Made by a program: the position numbers and the translations under genes | In this document: positions 39,502-47,197 of the stretch, piece by piece | Position numbering within the stretch: position 1 is the first letter of the stretch | Layout: the number at the start of each line of letters is the position of its first letter | The notes under the pieces: generated by a model | What the model was told of the DNA's origin: nothing | The model's input: only the letters and a program-made list of their open reading frames with translations | The model's database searches: none | Origin: Mobilicoccus pelagius NBRC 104925 | GTDB taxonomy: Bacteria > Actinomycetota > Actinomycetes > Actinomycetales > Dermatophilaceae | Direction: 5' to 3' | NCBI RefSeq assembly: GCF_000247995.1 | Contig: NZ_BAFE01000003.1 | Span: 62,001-126,000, forward strand | Length of the DNA stretch: 64,000 bases

Positions 39502-40724
39502 CGGCCCCCCAGCGTGCGCCGCACGACGTCGACGACCCGCTCGACCTGGGCGTCGGTGAGCCCGGAGGACAGGGGCAGGCTCACGACGTGGGGGAAGTGC
39601 CGTTCGGCGACGGGGTAGGCCGCAGCGTCGAGCCCGTACGTCTTTCGCCAGTAGGGGTGCCGGTGGAGGGGGATGAAGTGGACGCTGGCGCCGATGCCCT
39701 CCTCCCCGAGGCGTGCGACGAACGCCTCCCGGTCGAGCGGGGCGTCCTCCCCGAGACGGAGGACGTAGAGGTGCCAGGCGTGGAGGTCGTCCTCCCGGTG
39801 CTCCCGGGGTGGGAGCTCGACGGGCAGGTCGGCGAAGGCCTCGTCGTACCGGTCGGCGATGGCGCGCCGCCGGTCACGCATCGCGACGGCCCGGCGCAGC
39901 TGGACGCGCCCCATCGCGGCGGCCGGGTCGGTGAGGTTGTACTTGTAGCCGGGCGCGACGATCTCGTACGCCCAGCCCGCGCCGGGGGTGGAGTAGCGAT
40001 CGAAGACGTCGCGGCTGATGCCGTGGAGGCGCATCGTGCGGATGCGGCGGGCGAGGTCGGCGTCGTGGGTGACGACCATGCCGCCCTCCCCCGTCGTCAT
40101 CGTCTTCGTCGCGTAGAAGCTGAAGACGACGGCCTCGCTCGCGCCGAGACCGATCGGGATACCGGAGGAGAGCGCGGGGAAGCCGTGTGCGGCGTCCTCG
40201 ACGACGGAGATCCCCGCGTCGGCCGCGAGGGCGGCGACACCGGCCCGGTCGACGGGCAACCCGGCGAGGTGGACGGGCATGACGGCGCGGGTGCGAGGGG
40301 TGAGCGCGGCACGGGCGGCGTCGAGGTCGAGGAGGAGGTCGTCGGTGACGTCGACGATGACGGGATCGGCCCCGAGGTACCGGACGACCTCGGCGGTCGA
40401 GGTGAACGTCCACGTCGGCACGAGGACCTCGTCGCCCGGGCCGACGCCGATCGCCTCGAGGGCGAGATGGAGGCCGGCGGTGGCGGAGTTGAGGGCGACG
40501 GCGTGGACCTCGTCGGGGACGACGGCCTCGGCACCCCCCGCTGCGTGCGCACCCGCCTGAGTCCGGAGGAACTCGGCGAACTCCGTCTCGAACGCCGCGG
40601 CACGCGGCCCCGTCGTCAACCACCCGGAGCGGAGGGCCTCGACGACGGCGTCGATCTCGGCCTCGCCGACGTCGGGGGCGGCGAAGGGCACGACCGGCGG
40701 TGTCACGTCTGGGGATTCGCTCAC
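39498..40724 (-). CDS. DegT/DnrJ/EryC1/StrS-family sugar aminotransferase
   Basis: PLP enzyme of 408 residues that most likely transaminates a UDP-4-keto-6-deoxy sugar, in the manner of PglE. The internal aldimine lysine is K207 in FSFYATKTMTTGEGG, and D177 in VVEDAAH binds the pyridine nitrogen. N-terminal SGWLTTGP and the ALNSATAGLHLAL segment bind phosphate. The GTG at 40722-40724 lies 6 bases after TATCGT, indicating a leaderless mRNA. It is coupled to the PglC-type gene; the dehydratase that would feed it lies on the facing strand. Confidence 0.92.
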   Translation of the reverse strand: MSESPDVTPPVVPFAAPDVGEAEIDAVVEALRSGWLTTGPRAAAFETEFAEFLRTQAGAHAAGGAEAVVPDEVHAVALNSATAGLHLALEAIGVGPGDEVLVPTWTFTSTAEVVRYLGADPVIVDVTDDLLLDLDAARAALTPRTRAVMPVHLAGLPVDRAGVAALAADAGISVVEDAAHGFPALSSGIPIGLGASEAVVFSFYATKTMTTGEGGMVVTHDADLARRIRTMRLHGISRDVFDRYSTPGAGWAYEIVAPGYKYNLTDPAAAMGRVQLRRAVAMRDRRRAIADRYDEAFADLPVELPPREHREDDLHAWHLYVLRLGEDAPLDREAFVARLGEEGIGASVHFIPLHRHPYWRKTYGLDAAAYPVAERHFPHVVSLPLSSGLTDAQVERVVDVVRRTLGGR

Positions 40725-40730
40725 ATCGCT

Positions 40731-40736
40731 ACGATA
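40731..40736 (-). promoter_or_regulatory. -10 box for leaderless aminotransferase gene
   Basis: TATCGT on the minus strand ends 6 bases before the GTG start. The overlapping TACGAT on the plus strand (40730-40735) might serve the divergent glycosyltransferase. Confidence 0.5.
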
Positions 40737-40804
40737 GGGCCACGACCTCGGAGGATGCGGCGCGCACGCCGGGGTCGACGTCTTTCGGACCCGAGGAGTA
40801 GCCC

Positions 40805-42184
40805 GTGCGCATCGGCGTGCTGACGCAGTGGTACGACCCGGAGCCCGGCCCGGCCGCCCTCCCCGGCGTCCTCGCGAGGGGCCTCCTCGCCCGTGGTCAC
40901 GAGGTGCGCGTCCTCACCGGGTTCCCCAACTACCCCTCCGGCGAACTCGCCGAGGGGTGGCGGATGTCGCGGCGTCGCCGCCGGGTCGAGGACGGGGTCG
41001 ACGTCACCCGTGTCGCGCTCTACCCGAGCCACGACGGCCGCGCATGGCGGCGCATGACGAACTACGGGTCGTTCGGCGCGAGCGCCCTCGTCAACGGGGC
41101 CTCCTCGTTCCGAGGCCTCGATGCGATGTGGGTCAACTACTCCCCCATCACGGTGGCCGCGCCGATGCTCGCGGCGCGTCACGTGCTCGGCGTGCCGGCG
41201 GTGTGCCACGTCGCGGATCTCTGGCCCGACACGCTCACCGCGGGCGGTTTCGCCCCACGACCCTCACCTCTCGTACGCACCGTCGAGGCGACGCTCGAGG
41301 CGTGGTGCGGAGCGATGTACGCCGCCTCGGAGGTCGTCACGTACATCGCACCGGGGGTGGGGGACGAACTCGCCCGCCGCGGGGTGCCCCGGCACAAGCT
41401 CGCCTACGCCCCGATGTGGGCGGAGGAGTCGACGTTCTTCCCCGCCGACGACGCGCTGCGTCGGGAGGGCGAGACGTGGCGGGCGTCCCTCGGGGTCGAC
41501 CCCGACGACGTCGTCCTCCTCTACGCCGGGGCGATCGGCCACGCGCAGGGCCTCGAGACCCTCGTCGAGGCCGCGGCGCGGTACGCGGCCTCACCGTCGG
41601 CCGGGGCGCCGCGTCTGCGCGTCGTCGTCGTCGGCTCGGGCGTCGCCGAGGCCGACCTGCGCGCCCGGGCGGAGAAGGCCGGCCTCGTCCCCGATGCGGT
41701 CTCGTTCCCCGGACGGGTGCCACAGGACCGCATGCCGGTGCTCATGGCCGGCGCGGACGCCTGCTTCGTCGGCCTCGCCGCCACCCCCCTCTCCCGCATC
41801 ACGATGCCGAGCAAGACCCAGGCCTCCCTCGCCGCGGCGAAGGCGCTCGTCGTCGCCGCGGACGGCGACGTCCAGGACGTGGCCCGCGAGTCCGGCGCCG
41901 GATGGGCCGTCGACTCCGGTGACGTCGCGGCGCTCACGGGCGTCCTCGCCGCCGTGTGCCAGAGTGGACGAGGAGGACTCGCCGACCGGGGCCGCCGGGG
42001 GCGGGCGTACTACGAGGAGCACTTCGGCCTCGACCGGGCGCTCGACCGCGCCGAGGCCCACCTCGAGACGGCACGCGCGGGTCGAGCCACCCGCACGACA
42101 CGCACGACACGCAGGATCACGAGACGCACGACGGCGACACCCATGACATCCACGAGCACGGCGCACACGAGGAGGACGCGGTGA
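40805..42184 (+). CDS. GT4 glycosyltransferase (WbuB-like) with unusual Thr/Arg tail
   Basis: A 459-residue retaining GT-B enzyme. The N-domain starts MRIGVLTQWYDPEPGPAALP, and the C-domain has LLYAGAIGHAQGLETLVEAA, VVVVGSG and MPSKTQASLAAAKALVVAAD, typical of WbuB/L-fucosamine transferases. That would fit the capE-capF-capG genes immediately downstream, though the specificity is inferred. The GTG at 40805 has GAGGAG upstream. The last 33 residues are a Thr/Arg low-complexity tail; another frame of the same DNA reads as a His/Asp-rich stretch. The stop overlaps capE (GTGA). Confidence 0.88.
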   Translation: MRIGVLTQWYDPEPGPAALPGVLARGLLARGHEVRVLTGFPNYPSGELAEGWRMSRRRRRVEDGVDVTRVALYPSHDGRAWRRMTNYGSFGASALVNGASSFRGLDAMWVNYSPITVAAPMLAARHVLGVPAVCHVADLWPDTLTAGGFAPRPSPLVRTVEATLEAWCGAMYAASEVVTYIAPGVGDELARRGVPRHKLAYAPMWAEESTFFPADDALRREGETWRASLGVDPDDVVLLYAGAIGHAQGLETLVEAAARYAASPSAGAPRLRVVVVGSGVAEADLRARAEKAGLVPDAVSFPGRVPQDRMPVLMAGADACFVGLAATPLSRITMPSKTQASLAAAKALVVAADGDVQDVARESGAGWAVDSGDVAALTGVLAAVCQSGRGGLADRGRRGRAYYEEHFGLDRALDRAEAHLETARAGRATRTTRTTRRITRRTTATPMTSTSTAHTRRTR

Positions 42185-43212
42185 TCGAGCACGTCGACCT
42201 CACCGGAACGACCGTCGCGATCACGGGAGGGACGGGGTCGTTCGGGTCGACGATGGCCCGGCACCTCCTGGGTCGAGGAGTGGGCGCGGTGCACGTGCTC
42301 TCCCGCGACGAGGCGAAGCAGCACGACATGCGGGTCGCTTTCGCCGACGACCGGCTCAAGTTCTTCCTCGGTGACGTGCGTGACCGGGCGAGCGTCGACG
42401 CGGCGTTCGTCGGCGCCGACCACGTCTTCCACGCGGCGGCGCTCAAGCAGGTGCCGAGTTGTGAGTTCTTCCCCGACCAGGCCGTGAAGACGAACGTCGT
42501 CGGCAGCGCGAACGTCGTCGACGCCGCCGCGGCCGCGGGCGTCCGCTCGCTCGTGTGCCTGTCGACCGACAAGGCCGTCTACCCCGTCAACGCGATGGGG
42601 ATGAGCAAGGCGCTCATGGAGAAGACGGCGCAGGCGTTCGCGCGCCGCCACCCCGACGCGGCAACGACGGTGAGCGTCACCCGCTACGGCAACGTCATGT
42701 ACTCCCGCGGGTCGGTCATCCCCCACTTCGTCGCGCAGATCCGCAGCGGGCGGCCGATGACCGTCACCGACCCGAGCATGACCCGGTTCCTCATGTCGCT
42801 CGCGGAGTCGGTCGACCTCGTCGAGTACGCCTTCGAGCATGCGCAGCCGGGCGACCTGTTCGTCCGCAAGGCCCCCGCGAGCACGGTGGAGACCCTCGCC
42901 CGCGCCGTCGCCGTCGTCATGGGCGTGCCCGACCACCCCATCGAGGTCATCGGCACCCGCCACGGCGAGAAGCGGCACGAGACCCTCCTCTCCCGCGAGG
43001 AGCGCGCGACGGCCACCGACGAGGGCGACTACTACCGCGTGCCCGTCGACGCCCGTTCCCTCCAGTACGAGAAGTACTTCGAGGAGGGCGACCCCCGCGC
43101 GAGCGTCGAGACCGACTACACCTCGGAGAACACCGAACGCCTCGACGTCGAGGGCACGGTCGCGCTGCTGCGCACGCTGCCCGAGATCGTGATCCTTCCT
43201 GAGGGACGCTGA
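42181..43212 (+). CDS. capE: UDP-GlcNAc 4,6-dehydratase/5-epimerase (CapE/FnlA type)
   Basis: First enzyme of UDP-N-acetyl-L-fucosamine synthesis: it dehydrates and epimerises UDP-GlcNAc. It has 343 residues. The cofactor loop is AITGGTGSFGSTMA (13-26), the catalytic region LSTDKAVYPVNAMGMSK (STDK 128-131, M141, K143), the Met-Lys pattern of the inverting dehydratases. The RYGNVMYSRGSVIP segment is typical. Start is the GTG at 42181, overlapping the previous stop; no in-frame start exists further upstream. It overlaps capF by one base (TGATG). Confidence 0.93.
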   Translation: MIEHVDLTGTTVAITGGTGSFGSTMARHLLGRGVGAVHVLSRDEAKQHDMRVAFADDRLKFFLGDVRDRASVDAAFVGADHVFHAAALKQVPSCEFFPDQAVKTNVVGSANVVDAAAAAGVRSLVCLSTDKAVYPVNAMGMSKALMEKTAQAFARRHPDAATTVSVTRYGNVMYSRGSVIPHFVAQIRSGRPMTVTDPSMTRFLMSLAESVDLVEYAFEHAQPGDLFVRKAPASTVETLARAVAVVMGVPDHPIEVIGTRHGEKRHETLLSREERATATDEGDYYRVPVDARSLQYEKYFEEGDPRASVETDYTSENTERLDVEGTVALLRTLPEIVILPEGR

Positions 43213-44357
43213 TGCGCGTCGTCGTCACCGGCGCCGCCGGGTTCCTCGGGTGGCACACCCGCACCCGTCTGCTGCTCACGCGCCCCGAGTTGGAGGTCGT
43301 GCCCGTCGGCCGCGCCGAGTGGCCGCGCCTGTGCGAGCTCGTCACGGGCGCGGACGCCGTGCTCCACCTCGCCGGGCACAACCGCGGTGAGGAGGACGAG
43401 CTCGCCCACGGCAACGTCGCCCTCGCCACCGACCTCACGGGCGCCCTCGACGCGGCGGGCGTCGCCCCGACCGTCGTCTACGCGGGCAGCACGTACGTCG
43501 ACCCCGGCCACTGGGGCGTCGACTCCCCCTATGCCGCGGGCAAGCGTGGCGCCGGGGACGCCCTGCGCGAGTGGGCGACTCGCAGCGGTGCCGTCGTGCG
43601 GGAGGTGCGCCTTCCCGGCCTCTTCGGCGAGCACGGACGCCCGGAGTACAACAGCTTCGTCGCGACGTTCGCGCACCGCATCGCCCACGGCGAGCAGCCG
43701 AGCATCGTCGGCGACCGCGAGCTGCCGCTCCTCCACGTCCAGGACGCCGCCGAGGCGCTCCTCGACGTCGTCGAGCAGGGCGCGGTCGCGCCGGAGGTGA
43801 CGTGGCCGCAGGGCCGTCCGATCCTCATCTCCGAGGTCGCCCACCGGTTCGCCCACATGCACGAGGTCTACGCCCCCCTCGGCGAGATCCCCGCCCTCGC
43901 CGACGCGTTCGACGTCGCGCTGTTCAACACCCTCCGCGCCGCGATGTGGCCGGACGCCTACCCGCTGCGCCCCACGCCGCGCTCGGACGAGCGCGGCACC
44001 CTCGTCGAGACGATCCGCGTCCACGGCGGCACCGGGCAGGCGTTCGTCTCGAGCACGAACCCGGGGTACACGCGCGGCGACCACGTCCACCTCCACAAGA
44101 TCGAACGGTTCCAGGTGCTCTCGGGGACGGGGCTCATCCGGCTCCGCCGCGTCCTCACCGACGAGGTCCTCGAGTTCCGCTGCACCGGTGACGAGCCCGC
44201 CGTCGTCGACATGCCGACGATGTGGACCCACTCGATCGAGAACGTCGGCGACACCGAGCTCGTCACCGCGTTCTGGACGAACGATCTCCTCGACCCGGAG
44301 AACCCCGACACCTACCCGCTGCCCGTCCTCACCGGGCGCGACCGAACCGGAGCGTGA
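43212..44357 (+). CDS. capF: CapF-type bifunctional SDR-cupin enzyme
   Basis: Second step towards UDP-L-FucNAc: the C-terminal cupin epimerises at C3, and the N-terminal SDR domain reduces C4 with NADPH. It has 381 residues. The SDR loop VVVTGAAGFLGWHT is at 3-16, with active-site SPYAAGKRGAGD. The cupin starts near 255 (SDERGTLVETI) and carries the metal-binding RGDHVHLHKIERFQV (about 288-302). Sequence and order match the capE-capF-capG set of Staphylococcus aureus type 5/8 capsule and wbjB-C-D of Pseudomonas. It is coupled on both sides. Confidence 0.93.
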   Translation: MRVVVTGAAGFLGWHTRTRLLLTRPELEVVPVGRAEWPRLCELVTGADAVLHLAGHNRGEEDELAHGNVALATDLTGALDAAGVAPTVVYAGSTYVDPGHWGVDSPYAAGKRGAGDALREWATRSGAVVREVRLPGLFGEHGRPEYNSFVATFAHRIAHGEQPSIVGDRELPLLHVQDAAEALLDVVEQGAVAPEVTWPQGRPILISEVAHRFAHMHEVYAPLGEIPALADAFDVALFNTLRAAMWPDAYPLRPTPRSDERGTLVETIRVHGGTGQAFVSSTNPGYTRGDHVHLHKIERFQVLSGTGLIRLRRVLTDEVLEFRCTGDEPAVVDMPTMWTHSIENVGDTELVTAFWTNDLLDPENPDTYPLPVLTGRDRTGA

Positions 44358-45034
44358 CCATCGTGGGAGCGACGTACGAGTACACGGGCCTGCGGCCCAC
44401 CGACATCGCCGAACTCGCGCGCATCCACGAGCGTGGGTTCCCGGCATTCTTCCTCACGAGCCTCGGGCTGCCGTTCCTCCGCGAGTTCTACCGCGGCCAC
44501 CTCGACGACCCCAGCGCGGTCGCCGTCGTCGCCCGCCTCGCCTCGGGGCCACAGCGCGGTCGTCCCGTCGGGGTCGTCGTCGGAACGACGCGGCCCGCGG
44601 GGTTCTACTCCCGCCTCCTTCGTCGACACGGCGTCGCGTTCGCCCTCGCGGGGGCACGCGGCGCGCTGCGTCACCCGACCGCCGTGCCCCGACTCGTGCG
44701 GGCCCTCACGTACCGCGGCGACGCCCCCGCCCCCTCGTTCGCGCTGCTCTCCTCGATCGTCGTCGACCCGGCCCACGGCGGCTCCGGCATCGGCGCCGAA
44801 CTCCAGGAGCGGTGGTGCCACCGGGCCGCGGCCATGGGCGCCCGCCGCGCCTACCTGCAGACCGACGCCGACGAGAACATCGCCGTCCGCGCCTTCTACC
44901 GCCGCTGCGGCTGGGTCGAGACGCAGGTGAGCACGACACCCGAGGGACGACGACTCATGCGCAACGAACGTGACCTCACCGCCCTCGCACCCGGCGACGA
45001 CACCCACCCCACCGATCCGAGGAGCACGCGATGA
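44354..45034 (+). CDS. GNAT-family N-acetyltransferase-like protein
   Basis: A 226-residue GNAT-fold protein. The N-terminal half (LRPTDIAELARIHERGFP, FFLTSLGLPFLREFY) and the acetyl-CoA loop SIVVDPAHGGSGIGAEL (about 135-151), then FYRRCGWVE, fit the fold. The GTG at 44354 overlaps capF as GTGA, and the stop overlaps capG as ATGA, so it lies inside the FucNAc operon. It is not part of the known FucNAc pathway. It may acetylate an amino sugar, for example the 4-amino sugar expected from the PglF/PglE-like pair, but that is speculative. Confidence 0.8.
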   Translation: MTIVGATYEYTGLRPTDIAELARIHERGFPAFFLTSLGLPFLREFYRGHLDDPSAVAVVARLASGPQRGRPVGVVVGTTRPAGFYSRLLRRHGVAFALAGARGALRHPTAVPRLVRALTYRGDAPAPSFALLSSIVVDPAHGGSGIGAELQERWCHRAAAMGARRAYLQTDADENIAVRAFYRRCGWVETQVSTTPEGRRLMRNERDLTALAPGDDTHPTDPRSTR

Positions 45035-46191
45035 CCAGGGTCATGACGATCGTCGGCACGAGGCCCGAGATCATCCGCCTCTCGCGGGTGATGGCACGCC
45101 TCGACGAGACCGTCGACCACGTCCTCGTCCACACCGGACAGAACTACGACTACGAGCTCAACGGGATCTTCTTCGACGAGCTCGGCATCCGGCGTCCCGA
45201 CCACTTCCTCGAGGTCGACACCTCGAGCCTGGGGCGGGTGCTCGGCGAGACCCTCATCAAGACCGAGCAAGTGCTCGACGAGGTGCGCCCCGACGCCGTG
45301 CTCATCCTCGGCGACACGAACAGCGCGGTCGCGGCGATCATCGCCAAACGCAAACGGATCCCCGTCTACCACATGGAGGCCGGCAACCGCTGCTTCGACG
45401 AGAACGTCCCCGAGGAGACGAACCGTCGCCTCGTCGACCACGTCGCCGACTTCAACCTCGTCTACACCGAGCATGCGCGCCGAAACCTCCTCTCCGAGGG
45501 ACTCCACCCGCGCCGCATCCTCCTCACCGGCTCGCCGATGAAGGAGGTCCTCGACCACCACGCCGACGCCTTCGCCGCGAGCACCGCCCCCGCCGACCTC
45601 GGCCTCGAGCCGCGTGGGTACCTCCTCGTCTCGGCGCACCGCGAGGAGAACGTCGACGACCCCGCCCGCCTCTCGGCGCTGCTGCGGTGCCTCGTCGCCG
45701 CCCGCGACGCGTTCGACGTGCCCGTCCTCGTCTCGACGCACCCGCGGACGCGCAAACGCCTCGACGTCCTTGCGGCACGACCGGGAGCCGAGGACATCGA
45801 CCTCGACGGCATCACGTTCCACCCGCCCCTCGGGTTCATCGACTACGTGCGCCTCCAGCAGGACGCCCTCTGCGTCCTCTCGGACTCGGGCACGATCAGC
45901 GAGGAGTCCTCCCTCCTGCGGTTCCCGGCGGTGACGCTGCGCGACTCGATCGAGCGGCCCGAGGCCCTCGACACCGGCGCCATCGTCATGACCGGGCTCG
46001 ACCCCGAGGGCGTCGTCGAGGCCGTCCACGACGCGATCTCCACCGTCGGCCCCGACGGACGCACCGACGTCGTCCTCCCCGCCGACTACGACATCGACGA
46101 CTGCTCCCAGCGTGCCGTCCGGTTCGTCCTCTCCACCCACCGCCGTCACCGGCAGTGGTCGGGGCTGCGGGAACAGGGCCCGACACGATGA
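45031..46191 (+). CDS. capG: UDP-N-acetyl-L-fucosamine synthase (CapG/WbjD, 2-epimerase family)
   Basis: Last step of the pathway, C2 epimerisation to UDP-L-FucNAc. It has 386 residues of the UDP-GlcNAc 2-epimerase (WecB) fold. Motifs: IVGTRPEIIRLSRVM, HTGQNYDYELNGIFFDEL, HMEAGNRCFDENVPEE, SAHREENVDDP, LSDSGTISEESS. The EAGNRCFDxxVPEE variant is typical of WbjD/CapG rather than WecB (EAGLRTGD). It shares start/stop overlaps with both neighbours. Identification rests on sequence plus its capE and capF company. Confidence 0.92.
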   Translation: MTRVMTIVGTRPEIIRLSRVMARLDETVDHVLVHTGQNYDYELNGIFFDELGIRRPDHFLEVDTSSLGRVLGETLIKTEQVLDEVRPDAVLILGDTNSAVAAIIAKRKRIPVYHMEAGNRCFDENVPEETNRRLVDHVADFNLVYTEHARRNLLSEGLHPRRILLTGSPMKEVLDHHADAFAASTAPADLGLEPRGYLLVSAHREENVDDPARLSALLRCLVAARDAFDVPVLVSTHPRTRKRLDVLAARPGAEDIDLDGITFHPPLGFIDYVRLQQDALCVLSDSGTISEESSLLRFPAVTLRDSIERPEALDTGAIVMTGLDPEGVVEAVHDAISTVGPDGRTDVVLPADYDIDDCSQRAVRFVLSTHRRHRQWSGLREQGPTR

Positions 46192-47195
46192 CGACGGACG
46201 AGACGCCACGGCCGTCCTCCCGGCCCGTCGTCGACGGGGCGGTGTCTCCCCGCACCGCGCTCGTCGAACACCGGGCCCCGCTCGTCGCGAGCGCGGGGGG
46301 CGAGGGGCCGCTCGTCTCGATCCTGTCCCCCGTCCGCGACGAGCACGCCCACCTGCGGTCGATGCTCGACAGCGTCCTCGCCCAGGACCACGCGCACTTC
46401 GAACTCCTGCTCGTCGACGACGGCTCGACCGACGACACGGCCGACATCGTCGCCGAGTACGCGGCCCGCGACTCCCGCGTTCGGCTCGTCGCCTCGGGCA
46501 CGGCGATGGGCAAGGTCGCGGCGTTCGACACCGCCTACGCGGCGTCCTCGGGTGAGGTCGTGTGCCACGTCGGTGGTGACGACACCGTGCCCGCCAACGC
46601 GCTGACGAGCCGCGTCGAGGCACTGCGTCCCTACCTCGACCGTCCGGCCGTCGCGTTCTTCAAGCTCGAACTCTTCGAGGAGACCCCCGGCAACTCGCCC
46701 ACCGTCGTCCCCCGCGGGCGTCGCGGCAGCATGTCGGGCCCGTCGATCACGATGACCCGTCCGCTCGCCGAGCGCGTCATGCCCATCCCCGGCCACCTCG
46801 TCTCCGAGGACATCTGGATGGGCAACGCCGCCGACGCGCTCGCCGAGGTGCGGGTCGACTCGGGCGACGTCGTCGTCCACTACCGCCGCCATGCGGGCAA
46901 CTCCAACCCGCGCAACAAGCCGTTCACCGCGATGGACGAGGCCCTCCACGCGCGGTTCGCCGCGCTCGACGCCCTGCTCGCCACCGACCGGTTCGACCTG
47001 CCGGACGACGTGCGCCGTCGGCTCGCCGCCGAGGTCGAGGCCGAACGCCTCCGCCACGAGGGGCGCACGGGCGCGGTCCTCACCTCCGACCTGCCGCTCG
47101 TCGACCGTCTCGCCGTCGCCTCGATGTCGCACCCCGTGCTGTGGCGTGCCCGCGCCCGCTTCCTCACGCCCCTCACCGGCTGGCGAGGACGCTGA
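46188..47195 (+). CDS. GT2 glycosyltransferase
   Basis: A 335-residue inverting GT-A enzyme. After a disordered 40-residue leader comes VSILSPVRDEHAHLRSML, then LLLVDDGSTDDTADIV and the metal-site region CHVGGDDTVPA. A catalytic-base-like LVSEDIWMGN appears near residue 205. No membrane helices are visible. The ATG at 46188 overlaps the capG stop (ATGA), so it belongs to the FucNAc operon and probably adds a sugar to the repeat unit. The C-terminal 90 residues are helical and Arg/Glu-rich. Confidence 0.88.
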   Translation: MTTDETPRPSSRPVVDGAVSPRTALVEHRAPLVASAGGEGPLVSILSPVRDEHAHLRSMLDSVLAQDHAHFELLLVDDGSTDDTADIVAEYAARDSRVRLVASGTAMGKVAAFDTAYAASSGEVVCHVGGDDTVPANALTSRVEALRPYLDRPAVAFFKLELFEETPGNSPTVVPRGRRGSMSGPSITMTRPLAERVMPIPGHLVSEDIWMGNAADALAEVRVDSGDVVVHYRRHAGNSNPRNKPFTAMDEALHARFAALDALLATDRFDLPDDVRRRLAAEVEAERLRHEGRTGAVLTSDLPLVDRLAVASMSHPVLWRARARFLTPLTGWRGR

Positions 47196-47197
47196 GC

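Noticed and set aside
41956-42180. Upstream extension of capE including the His-rich stretch
   Set aside because: No in-frame ATG, GTG or TTG start is found there; the GTG at 42181 overlaps the previous stop as in neighbouring genes.
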